Notes under the pieces: generated by a model
The model's input: the letters and a program-made list of their open reading frames with translations, nothing else
Databases searched by the model: none
What the model was told of the DNA's origin: nothing
From: an uncultured Endomicrobiia bacterium
GTDB lineage: Bacteria; Elusimicrobiota; Endomicrobiia; Endomicrobiales; Endomicrobiaceae
Length of the DNA: 64,000 bases
NCBI GenBank assembly: GCA_938040055.1
Contig: CALHWY010000012.1
Location: 62,001 to 126,000, forward strand
Direction of reading: 5' to 3'
Shown here: piece after piece, positions 36,632 to 47,000 of the stretch
How the letters are laid out: each line of letters opens with the position of its first letter
Numbering within the stretch: the stretch's first letter is position 1
Made by a program: the position numbers and the translations under genes

Positions 36632-37096
36632 ATGATTGTCGGCTGTTTGGAAAATAAAAAGATTCTTATAGAAAAGTTTCCGGCGCTTGAAGCCGGCTTT
36701 GATTTTATAATAAAAAATTTTTCCGATTTCGCTTTTGCGGATATCGGAGAAAAGAAATTCTTTATTAATGACGGCATATACGCCATGTCCGGATTTTACT
36801 TTCCTAAAAAATCGTCCGAACAGAAACTGGAAGTTCATAAAAAATATGCGGATTTGCATTATATAATAAAAGGCGCAGACGCTATAGGCTGGAAAAGTCT
36901 TTCCGACTGCAAAAATCCGTATAAAAAGTATGATAAAAAGAAAGATACCGCTTTTTTTAATGAAGTTCCGGACTTTAATATAGTTCTTGGCGAAGGAAAG
37001 TTCGCTTTGTTTTTTCCGCAGGACGCGCATTCTCCTTTGAGAGGAAACGGACGGGTTTTAAAATGTATTTTAAAAATAAAAACGGAGCTTTTTTAA
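36632..37096 (+). CDS. YhcH/YjgK/YiaL family protein
   Basis: A 154-residue cupin-like DUF386 protein. The YADLHYIIKGADAIGW block and FFPQDAHSPL carry the metal-binding His/Glu positions of the family. Members often sit in sialic-acid or sugar-catabolism clusters and are probable sugar anomerases/isomerases; no such cluster is here. The start is ATG 36632 (GGA 5 bases upstream). The stop overlaps the next start by one base. Confidence 0.8.
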   Translation: MIVGCLENKKILIEKFPALEAGFDFIIKNFSDFAFADIGEKKFFINDGIYAMSGFYFPKKSSEQKLEVHKKYADLHYIIKGADAIGWKSLSDCKNPYKKYDKKKDTAFFNEVPDFNIVLGEGKFALFFPQDAHSPLRGNGRVLKCILKIKTELF

Positions 37097-38622
37097 TGAC
37101 AATAAAGAAAACGATAATTCTGTTTCTTTTTCTGGCGTTTCCGCTTTTATCTTATGCATCATCTTCCGCAGGAACGACCGTCGTTCCTTTTCTTAAATAC
37201 GGAGCCGGCGCCAGAGCGGCAGGCATGGGAAGCGCTTTTTCGTCCGTTACGGGAGCGGGTTCCGATATGATTTATTGGAATCCCGCCGGTCTTGCGTCAA
37301 TAGACAGACAGGACGTTTCGCTTTTGTATTTGTCCGGATTTGAAGGAATATCTTACGGATGGGTTTCATATGCCGTTGCGACTCTTTACGGTTCTTTCGG
37401 ATTTGCGGCGCAGTATATGTCTTCCGGAAATATTGACGGCACCGGACCCGCAGCGGAAGACGCTTCGGATTTTTCGGCATACGATTTTGCCGTTTCTTTG
37501 TCTTATGCCAAATATTATGATTTAGGAAATGCCGGCATTGTCGATTACGGTGGCAGCGTGAAATATATTTATTCCAAAATAGACAATTCCGCAAGCGCTT
37601 TTGCGTTTGACGCGGGAGCGGTGTTTACCTTCAACGACGCTCTTACTTCTTTGGGCGCGGTCATACAAAACGCCGGCACTTCTTTAAAGTATAACGAAGA
37701 AAGGGAAACTCTTCCTTTTGTTTTGAGAATAGGGGCTTCAAGAAAATTCTTTGAAAACCTTCTTGTCACTTTTGACTTGAATTTTCCGAATGATAATGAT
37801 GTTTTTCCTTCGTTCGGAGCGGAATATTCGATTGCGGTTCTTCAGGATGCCGATATAGCCCTTAGGGCGGGATATGACGGCAGGCGGAAAGATATTGACG
37901 GTTTTTCATCTTTTAACGCCGGATTCGGACTGAAATACAAAGATTATATGTTTGATTACGCCTTTTCCCCTTACGGAAATCTCGGGGATGTCCACCGTGT
38001 TTCTCTGGGCGTAAAATTGGGAAAAGAGTTTGACGAACAGGAAGCTCTTAAAAAAATAGAATTGAAAAAGCTTGAAAGAGAAAAGAGAAAAAAAGCCGAA
38101 GAAGCGGCCGAAGCCGAACGCATTGAGAAAGAGCGGGCGTCAATGCGTCCGGAGGGAATCGAGCAGGATTATAATGAGGCGGATTTCGGAGATGCTTCGC
38201 AGGAAGAGGCTGAAAAAACCCAAAGACCGGTAAAAAAGAATATACAAAGAATCGCAGTTGCGGATTTTATTTCTTCTGAAATTGTCGCAAGCGAACTGTC
38301 TGCGTATTCCGGAATGCTCAGGACGCAGCTTTTCGAAACCGGAGCTTTTTCTCCGGCAGGAGCGGAGAAAGCAAGGAAAATATATTCGGGAAATATGAAT
38401 CCGTCCGATACGGAACTTTACAATATTTTAAAATTAACGAAATCCGATAAAGTCATTACCGGCGCGGTTTCCAGGAAGGGCGGCGCTCTTAAATTCGAGA
38501 TAACCGTTTACGACGATAAGCTCAAAGGCGCTAAATATACGGTTACAAGCTCCGATTCTTTCAGATACGCCAATGAAGCTCTGAAAGATTTCGCCTTAAA
38601 ACTTTCAGAGGAAGTGAAATAA
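37096..38622 (+). CDS. PorV-type outer-membrane barrel fused to a CsgG/LpoB-like domain
   Basis: 508 residues. A signal peptide ends near LLSYAS. Residues about 22-330 resemble the PorV/PorQ (UPF0164) barrel family: FLKYGAGARAAGMGSAFSSV, WNPAGLAS, and alternating beta strands ending SPYGNLGDVHRVSLGVKLG. A charged helical linker (about 330-395, rich in Lys/Glu) leads to a C-terminal domain of about 110 residues (IQRIAVADFISSEI...LRTQLFETGAFSPA...SDKVITGAVSRKG) resembling the periplasmic CsgG/LpoB fold. PorV proteins serve as secretion-machinery partners in Bacteroidetes and are abundant in Elusimicrobiota. It overlaps both neighbours by one base. Confidence 0.75.
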   Translation: MTIKKTIILFLFLAFPLLSYASSSAGTTVVPFLKYGAGARAAGMGSAFSSVTGAGSDMIYWNPAGLASIDRQDVSLLYLSGFEGISYGWVSYAVATLYGSFGFAAQYMSSGNIDGTGPAAEDASDFSAYDFAVSLSYAKYYDLGNAGIVDYGGSVKYIYSKIDNSASAFAFDAGAVFTFNDALTSLGAVIQNAGTSLKYNEERETLPFVLRIGASRKFFENLLVTFDLNFPNDNDVFPSFGAEYSIAVLQDADIALRAGYDGRRKDIDGFSSFNAGFGLKYKDYMFDYAFSPYGNLGDVHRVSLGVKLGKEFDEQEALKKIELKKLEREKRKKAEEAAEAERIEKERASMRPEGIEQDYNEADFGDASQEEAEKTQRPVKKNIQRIAVADFISSEIVASELSAYSGMLRTQLFETGAFSPAGAEKARKIYSGNMNPSDTELYNILKLTKSDKVITGAVSRKGGALKFEITVYDDKLKGAKYTVTSSDSFRYANEALKDFALKLSEEVK

Positions 38623-39191
38623 TGATAATAGGATTGACCGGCTCTTATTGCTCCGGAAAAGATACTGTCGCGGATTATATAGTAAAAAAACACGGATTTA
38701 CGCACTATTCTCTTTCCGACATAATAAGAGAGTGTATGAAAGAAGAAGGAATTGAACCTACAAGAGAAAATCTTATAGTGTTCGGCACCAATCTGCGCAA
38801 AGACAAAGGCAACGGCGTTCTTGCCTCAAAAGCTTTGGAAAAAATGTCAAAAGACGGCGATTTCTGCATTACGTCGATAAGGCATCCTGATGAAATAAAC
38901 GAACTCAGAAAAAGAAATGATTTTATACTGATAAACGTGGACGCTCCGCAAAACATGCGTTTTGAAAGAATGCGCAAAAGAAACAGGCCGGGCGACCCCG
39001 AAACGCTTGAAAAGTTTATTGAGCTTGAAAAAAGAGAATCCCAAAGCGGCGGATCGGGACAGCAGCTTTCAAAATGCGCCGAAATGGCGGATATAAATTT
39101 TATAAACGATTTAAACGATATCGGCGCTCTTAATATGAAAGCGGAGCGTCTTCTTTCCGGGCTTTCCGCAAGAATTAAACGAAATGTCTGA
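38622..39191 (+). CDS. P-loop (deoxy)nucleotide-kinase-like protein
   Basis: 189 residues with N-terminal P-loop GLTGSYCSGKDT, a LID-like Arg-rich segment (ERMRKRNRPGDPETLEKF) and the D/N region ADINFINDLND. This is the kinase domain type found fused to dCMP deaminases and in dephospho-CoA-kinase-like proteins; the acceptor is unknown. It overlaps the frameshifted flavoprotein gene at ATGTCTGA. Confidence 0.7.
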   Translation: MIIGLTGSYCSGKDTVADYIVKKHGFTHYSLSDIIRECMKEEGIEPTRENLIVFGTNLRKDKGNGVLASKALEKMSKDGDFCITSIRHPDEINELRKRNDFILINVDAPQNMRFERMRKRNRPGDPETLEKFIELEKRESQSGGSGQQLSKCAEMADINFINDLNDIGALNMKAERLLSGLSARIKRNV

Positions 39192-40439
39192 TATTTACGA
39201 AGTCGCCGTCATCGGAGGCGGCGCCGCGGGGCTTATGGCGGCGGCGAAAGCCGGGAAAGACGGTTTAAAAACGGTAATTCTTGAAAAAAATCCCGTCCCG
39301 GAATAAAACTTTCCATTACCGGAAAAGGCAGATGCAATTTTACAAACAGCGCCGGATTGAGAGAATTTGTCGGATGTTTCAGAAACGGGCAATTCCTTTA
39401 TTCGGCTTTTAAGGCTTTTTCAAATAGCGACACGGTTGCTTTTTTTGAAAGTATGGGAGTCGCCTGCAAACTTGAAAGAGGCGGCAGATACTTTCCCGCC
39501 AGCGGCAAAGCTTCCGATATAGTAAACGCTCTGGTAAAGTATGCTAAAAAATACTCTTCAATAAGAACGTCTTTTGAAGTAAAATCCCTGCATAAAAATG
39601 AAAAAGGGCTTTTTGTCGTCAACGGAGGGCTTTTGGCGCGCAATGTGATAATTGCAAGCGGAGGCATAACCTATCCGTCTACGGGTTCGACGGGGGACGG
39701 GTATAAAATGGCGCGATTTTTCGGGCATAAAATCGTATCTCCCGTTGCCGCTCTTGTGCCCGTAAATCTTAAAACCCCGTTGTTAAAAGAACTGAAAGGC
39801 CTGAAGCTTAAAAATGTGGAAGTTTCCCTTATAAATCAAAATAAAAATATTGTTGAAGCAAAAGAATTCGGCGAGATGGAATTTACCGCTTACGGGGCTG
39901 ACGGACCGGTAATTCTTTCAATGAGCGGCATTATCAGCGAAAATACGGGAAAAGCAAAGATGCGTTTGACCGTTAATTTAAAGCCGGCTTTAAGCAAAGA
40001 AAAACTGGAGCAAAGACTTTTGAGAGAACTGGACAAATTCGGACGCTACGGTGTTAAAGACATGCTCAAAGAGCTTCTGCCTTTGCAAATGGTAAGGCCG
40101 TTTCTTTCTTATTGCGGCCTTAATATGACAAAAAAATGTTCGCAGATAAGCAAAGCCGAAAGAGTAAAAATATCGGATTCTCTTTTTGATTTCGGCTTTG
40201 AAGCGGCCGGAGTAAGAGGTGCCGGGGAAGCGATAATTACAAGAGGCGGGGTTTTGACGGATGAAATAGAGCAGAAAACAATGCGCTCAAAGCTTGCGGA
40301 AGGATTGTTTTTCTGCGGCGAAATAATGGATATAGACGCGCCCACGGGAGGCTTTAATCTGCAGGCCGCGTTTTCCACCGGATATCTGGCCGGCGGTTCG
40401 GTAAAAAAATTGACGCAAAAACGGGGCGCTCAAAACTAA
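39184..40439 (+). pseudogene. BaiN/HI0933-family flavoprotein, split by a -1 shift at an A7 run
   Basis: NAD(P)/FAD-dependent oxidoreductase of the HI0933/YhiN/BaiN family. The N-terminal FAD-binding half (VAVIGGGAAGLMAAAKAG, then TVILEKN) starts at ATG 39184 and hits a stop at 39304. The rest of the protein (RPGIKLSITGKGRCNFTNSAG... to GGFNLQAAFSTGYLAGG) is in the -1 frame through 40439. The switch point is the run of seven A's at 39284-39290; one more A would give EKKSRPGIKL, matching the family. Everything else is intact. It could be a recent pseudogene, a homopolymer error, or a gene rescued by slippage, because the shift region contains the heptamer A-AAA-AAT. Confidence 0.85.
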
Positions 40440-40736
40440 AGACTTTGATATTAAAAGCCAGCATATGCTTCGCTTTTACGGTTGTAAAATAATACGGGAA
40501 TTATATGAATGCGGATATCTTCCGTATTTATAAAATATAAAATAAAAATAAGCGGTATGCGCGCATAAAACGGCTGGCATCCCGTCATCTTTTATTTATT
40601 GCGGCGGGTTTTATGTTTGCCGGACGCGTTTTTTGTCCGGATTGCGTCTTTTTTGCAGGCCGCGTAATCGGTATTGACTCCGGGGACGCAAATGTTTTGA
40701 TTTTAAAGCGGTTTATTTTAAACGGAGATTTTAATT
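40440..40736. other. Spacer after the flavoprotein gene
   Basis: About 300 bases with no gene. The 15 bases ATATTAAAAGCCAGC at 40447-40461 also occur at 3859-3873 upstream of glnA, so a dispersed degraded repeat family is possible. Confidence 0.35.
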
Positions 40737-41000
40737 ATGAGCGTGTTTGAAGCGGTTATGATGCTGTGTTTCGGAAGCGCCTGGCCTTTTTCCATATACA
40801 AATCTTATGTTTCAAGAAGCAATAAAGGAAAAAGTCTTTGGTTTTTGCTGATAGTTTTAGGCGGTTATGTATGCGGAATTGCGCATAAAATCGTATATAA
40901 TTGCGATTTTGTAATAGTTTTTTACATTTTTAATTTTTTAATGGTGCTTGCGGATGCCTCTCTCTATTTCAGAAATTATTTTATTGCAAAAAAGAACTGA
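40737..41000 (+). CDS. Small PQ-loop-like membrane protein
   Basis: 87 residues with three hydrophobic segments (about 5-20, 34-50 and 58-80) and the PQ-loop/SemiSWEET-like stretch FGSAWPFSIYKSYVSRSNKGKSL. Small proteins of this type occur in many anaerobes; transport function is unproven. GGAGA lies 11 bases before the ATG. Confidence 0.65.
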   Translation: MSVFEAVMMLCFGSAWPFSIYKSYVSRSNKGKSLWFLLIVLGGYVCGIAHKIVYNCDFVIVFYIFNFLMVLADASLYFRNYFIAKKN

Positions 41001-41031
41001 AAAGAATTCACAAATTTTTTATAAAAATTTT

Positions 41032-41059
41032 TTGAAAAACCGGGCGTTTCGGCTATAAT
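41032..41059 (+). promoter_or_regulatory. Promoter of the giant exported protein gene
   Basis: TTGAAA, 16 bases, TATAAT; predicted start about 32 bases before ATG 41098, with GGGTGGG as a weak ribosome site. Confidence 0.65.
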
Positions 41060-41097
41060 TATAACGTAATTATTATAAATTTATATGCGGGTGGGTT

Positions 41098-44000
41098 ATG
41101 AAAAAACACAATTTCAATCGGGCGGCCTCAGTCGCAGTAGCAGCAGCTTTTTTACTGACCTCATTTATTCCCCAAACAGTTTTTTGCGCGCGGGAGTTGC
41201 CGAAAGATTCCGAAATCCTCAATTCCGTCAGGGAGGCGGTCCCGAAATCGGCCGGTTATGTCACGGAACATAATATCGTCTCGCAGGACGGTGTTTTGAT
41301 TTACATTCAGGATCTGCACTGCAATCCCGGGGTGCAGAAAAACATTTCGGATATAATATCATCCCTGGATAAAAACATCGGAGTTGACAAAGTTATTCTG
41401 GAAGGAGTGCCCGCGGGAAAAGTTGAAAGCAATGTTTTAACGGCTTTGCCAGAATCCGTGAAGTACGGAGTTGTCGAAAAGCTTCTGGGAAAAGGGCTTT
41501 TGACCGGAGCGGAGCTTTACTGCGTCGAAAGCGGCAAAAACAATATTTACGGAGTTGAAAACTGGGACAAATATGTAGGAAATCTTCAGAGGGCTGCGGA
41601 TCTTATCGCGGTAAGCCGGGACGCAACGGCAAATGTCAGACCTTTTAAAAATGCCGTTTTGAAAAAAACGAAGAAAAATCTTGACACGCTCGGCGAGCTC
41701 GCAAGTTTTAAAAGAGACGATAACTGGTACGACAAACTTTCCGAAGCGGAAATTAAATATTCCGAACCTTTTTATAAATACCGGAATTTGTCCGGTTATA
41801 TGAATTTAAGGCAGCTCAGTTCAAGGCTTGATCTTGATAAAGTCAAAAAAGAACTTGATCTTTACACGCAAGAGCTCAAAAATACTCTTTCCTATAAAAA
41901 TTTCAACAATATAGTTTCAAAAGCGAATAACCGTATCGAATATTACAAAGCCGTTTATGCCGCCGCAGCCAGCGGCGATTTTGTCTCTTTTGTCGAACAA
42001 TATCCCAATCTTTATATGTTTTTGGCTTATTCCATAAAAAGCAGCGCGGTTAATCCCATTTTGGTTTTTTACGACGAAGAAACATATGTGAATAAAATAA
42101 TTAATTCGTCGCTGAATGATAAATCCGCATTTGAAGATCTGCTGCTTTTGAGAATGACTTCTCTTCTCGATTCTTATTTAAGCCTTAACATGACCGACGG
42201 CGAGTTCGGTTATTTTTCAGAAAACGAAGATCTTTACAAAGCTCTTATTGTCCGAAAATTTCCCGGGTACGCGGATTTGGTTCTGGCATATTTAAACAAT
42301 CCGCAATATGATAGATATTATCGGACAAACATAGAAAGAAACTGCATTTTCTTTGACAATTTGTCGAAAGAAATAAACAGAGGCGGCAAAATAAATGTTT
42401 TTATTTCCGGAGGCTTTCATACTTCTCTTATTGAAGAGTTTAAGAAAAAAGGTCTTTCATACGTTTTGGTTACTCCCGTGGTGCTTGAAGACTTTAACAG
42501 CGCGGAAGTTTATAACCGTCTCATTGAAATAAATTCTTCGGTTCCTCGCGTTCTCAGAAACGCTTTGAATCCCATTCCTTTTATGCTTGCGGCTTTTCCC
42601 GGCGTTCCTCATAAAAGCAGGCAGGCATATTTAAGCGAACTCATCAACTCCATAGTAAATTCTTCGCAGGATTACAGGCGGCCTTCGCAGCTGCGCTCCG
42701 TTATAGAAGAATGGGGAAAAAGAATAAGCGGAGTAAGCGGATCGGAAATAGAAGTTTCTTATGATGAAAGCGTTTTCAGGGTAAAAATGCTTGATCAGAT
42801 TCTTGAACTGAAAATCGCCGGCGGACTGATGGATTTTAAGGAAAGCGAACTGTTTGTGCCCAAGACATCCAAGTATAAATACGTCACAGCGGCGCTGAAA
42901 GCGGCCGGAGACAAATTTACGCCGTTCAGCCCTTCCGCGGCCGATTACGCGCAATATCTGGCTTTAAGGGCAGTAAATAAAGCCGAATATATGTCTATGA
43001 AAGTCTCCGGAGATTTTTACTCCAAATTATCCAAAAGAAAACAAGACAAATGGGCTTTCAGATTTATGAAACTGTTTTACCGCTTAAATCTTAAAGAAAC
43101 CGCAAAAAGCATAGTAAGCTCCATGGCATGGCTGTATACTAAAGGCTCCAATATAACCGGCGCGGTAAAACAGACTACCGTTGAAGTCGCCGGACGCAGG
43201 ATCAATCTTATTATCGAGGGGGGATTTGATCTCAGCGACGAAGAGCTGATTGAAATAATAAATAACGCGAGAAGACTTCCGAGAGGGGAAGCTCCGATTG
43301 AAAATATTCCCGACACATTGTACATAGGAATGCTGGACAGTTCAAGCCATCTTTTTGAAAACTATACCGGAGTCGGTTTTATAGGCGTAAATAAAGCTAT
43401 TTATGATATAGGAAAACAGGATGAGTTTAGTGAAGTATTTTACAGCTACAATGAAATTGAGAAAATGCGCATGCACGCGCAGAATCTGCGGAAAATAATT
43501 TTTAAGCTCGGGCTTACCCATGAGATTTCTCATGAATTTTTGGGAGACGTTTCCAAAGAAGAAAACGAGAGTTTTGAAAATCTTCGCCTTATGCAGGATA
43601 TCGCTTATCTGATAAATGAGATGAAAAAGATGTATCCCATGGAAATGATGTACATAGACGGCGGTTCGGGGGAACATAATTATAATGAAAAAATCAAAGA
43701 AAAATACATTCTTCCTTATCTTAGAAATATTTTGGGCGGTTCCCGTTTTTTAAAGAGGCTGAAAGGATATAAGCTTACTCTCGACGAAATGATAGATTTT
43801 ATGAAAGAAAAACCGCTTTCCGACTCCGATATCAGGCATCTTGAAGAGACTTTTTTTACCGTCAAAACCGATAAATCTCCCGAAAGAAAAAATAATGAAG
43901 CAAAGTTTTTTTCATCCATAGTTCTTTCCGAAAAGAAGAAAATTCCTTTTAAAGAATCGGCTTTTGCCGAAGACAAAAAAAACAACCTGAAAATTATGGA

Positions 44001-47000
44001 CAATTTCATTTCAATCAAAAATCTCGTCAGCAAATTTGAAGAGATACTCTATTCCACGGGAGAATACGAAGAACGAGAGATTTCAAGAATGACAAAAGCT
44101 TTTTTGGCAAGTTTTAACACGGGACAGGAGATACTGTATTACACGCTTCCCGACGATTTGTTCGAAAGGTTTTTTAACGACAGAACAATGGTTAGCGAAC
44201 ACGGGCTTAAACATTCTACGGATATTTTATCCTATATGCTTGACATTCTGGCGCATGACAAAGATTCCCTTAGAAACCTGACCAATAAAAACATCAAACT
44301 TATGGTTTACAGCGCGCTTTTTCATGATATATCCACTATCATTTCCAGAGGAAATCATGAAGAAAACTCCGCCGTTATGGCAAAAGCGATGCTGAAAACT
44401 TTCAATGACGCGGATTTGGACGAAAACGATATTGAAGAACTGGCGAATATATGCAGAGGCCATAAAAAAGTGGACGACGATTCGAAACTGAGACCGGAAC
44501 ATTCGAACTATTTTGCATGCCTTCTTCATGACGCCGACGCTTTCAGCGCGGTTCTGGAGCTCGACCGCATATACGATGTCTGGGTTAATATAGGAAACGC
44601 CGTCTTTTACAATAAAGATTTGACTGTCAAACAAAGAATCAAACTTCTTAAAGAGAATAATTTTATGGACGGAGACGCCATAAATGATTTGATAAGGCAG
44701 GGTTATTACCGGAGAAAGCCGTATCTTTATATTACCGAAGGAGCAAAAGCCATAATCATTTCAAATCAGAGCAAACAGTATCTTATAGATTATCTTATGT
44801 CCAAGGTAAAAGAAATTGAAATGATACACAACGGCAAATATAAAAAATCCGACATCGGCGAAATGATTGACGTCATTAATGCGGTAATTGATGAACTTAA
44901 TCCGAAACTTCTGCAGCAGGAAATGAATCTGGAAGACAGAACTTCTTCATTTACCCTGCGCAACAGAATCTTTATCCTTTGGCAGATGATAAAAAACTTG
45001 TTCGGATCCAAAAATATCAGCTTTCCTAAAAATATTTACATGAGCGACGTACACGGCGGATACGGGAGGCTTGTTGACCTTTTGATGAACGTGCTCAATA
45101 TAGAAACGCCGGCGGCAAATTCCGATTTGTTGTTCGCCGGCGCAGACGATGAGAACGCCGGAAAGGCGCAAGCGGAAGTTTTATATAAGGAAAAAACAAA
45201 AAGGATACTTTCCGTGCTGGAAACGGGAGAAACCGACGTTAACGCCATATACGTCGGGGGGGATATGGTGGACAGAGGCGGGGGACAGCTTAAAACCCTT
45301 GATCTTATGGCGCACATAGCTAAAGCGGGAAAGCTAAGATTCGTTATGGGAAATCATGATATATGGTGCGCTATGAATATTCAGGGCATTCATCTTCCTT
45401 ATTACAGGACATATCAGGGTATAGACGCCGGCTATGAGGACATGTACGGCAATGTAAAAGAGCTGCTTATTTCAAGTATAGATATTGACGAAAAAGCGAG
45501 AAAGACGGGGCTGGGCGAATACATCCCCAGAAATTACGCCGTCGATAAATATGCCTGGGCGGCAAGACTTGCGGAATATATGGACAATGCGGCCGCCAAC
45601 CAGAAAAACAGATGGAACGCGAAATATAAAGAAATGTGCGCTGTTTTCGAACAAACTTACGGATATACTTTAGACGATAAAGGGAAAGACGTTCTCAATA
45701 ACCCGGAAGGAATATTCAAAGAAGACGACAATCTCAGAAGATTCTGGGGGCTTGTGCTGGGAAGAAACGTGGGCGTTACGGTATACACAGGCCTTAGAGC
45801 CGCGGATAAAATGTCCGTAAACTGGTGGAAAGACAAGAAAGAAGAACTTGCGCGGTTAAGGGAAAAATACTCCGGAAAACCTAAATACGCGGCGGCTTTT
45901 GACGCCTTGGACGGTATTATGTCCGAAATTATAGAATCGCAAATTGACAAGATGAGAGAAGAAGTCGGCAAAAATAAAAATTGGATGTGGCGCGTCATAG
46001 ACGCTATGATGTACAGAAATTACGAAAGCGTCGAATGGTGGGCTATGGACTGGGCTTTTCACGATTCATGGGGAGGCGGCAGCGACGGGCTTATAGCCCA
46101 GAGAAACATGGAAATAGAGGAAAGGTTCAGAAGAGATAATGACATAGGCCTCACGGAAGAACTTACAGACGATCAGAATAGAAGCTTGTCCAGAATGCTT
46201 CTGACGGGAGCGAATTATCTTCAGGACAACAGAATACAGGACATAGGAAGATTTTTTAAAAATAACTTTTTTCTTTACAGAAGGGACGAGTACGGAACTT
46301 ATATGATGCATTCCATGCTTCCCATTGACGAAGACGGCGATGTCGCCATAGGAAGAGTCGTAAACGGGAAAATAGAAAAATACGATGAAAACGGCAAAAG
46401 GATAAAAGGGTTTTATTTCCGAGGCGAACACTATTACGGAAAATCTTTGATGAAAGGGCTGGACGTTCTGGCGGCCGCTCTCAGAAAGAACGACTGGAAC
46501 AGTCAGGCGGAAGCGCTTATCCTTATAAATTCCTGGTATGCCGATCTTACTACGGAAATTAAGCCCGACGACATAAGCAAAAAGCATCATGTGATAGGCT
46601 TTGAAAAGATTCTTTCAAGAATGGGGCGCGGCATCATGCGCTTAACGGTGGGGCATAATCCCGTAAGCAAATCCAAATCCAAAGGGCTGCATTCCGTCGA
46701 GTTTGCCGGCGCCGAAGAGGCTAGAATAGTTCTTAGCATAGACGAAGAGTTTTCCGAGAGATACGCAAAACCCATGGGCAAAGGCACCATACATATTCAC
46801 AGAGGCGATATAGGCATTATTTCCACGGGCTTTGAATCGGGCGACCCGAACGCTGTTATAGTCGCGGATATAGTAGTATCGAAAAAGCAGTTTCTGAGAA
46901 GCGTTCTTTACGACATATCAAAGCCGCTGGCGGATATAACAGCGGCCGCATTTAATTTTTTTGAAGATACCGTTTACAATCTTTATGATTTTTTTAAAAG

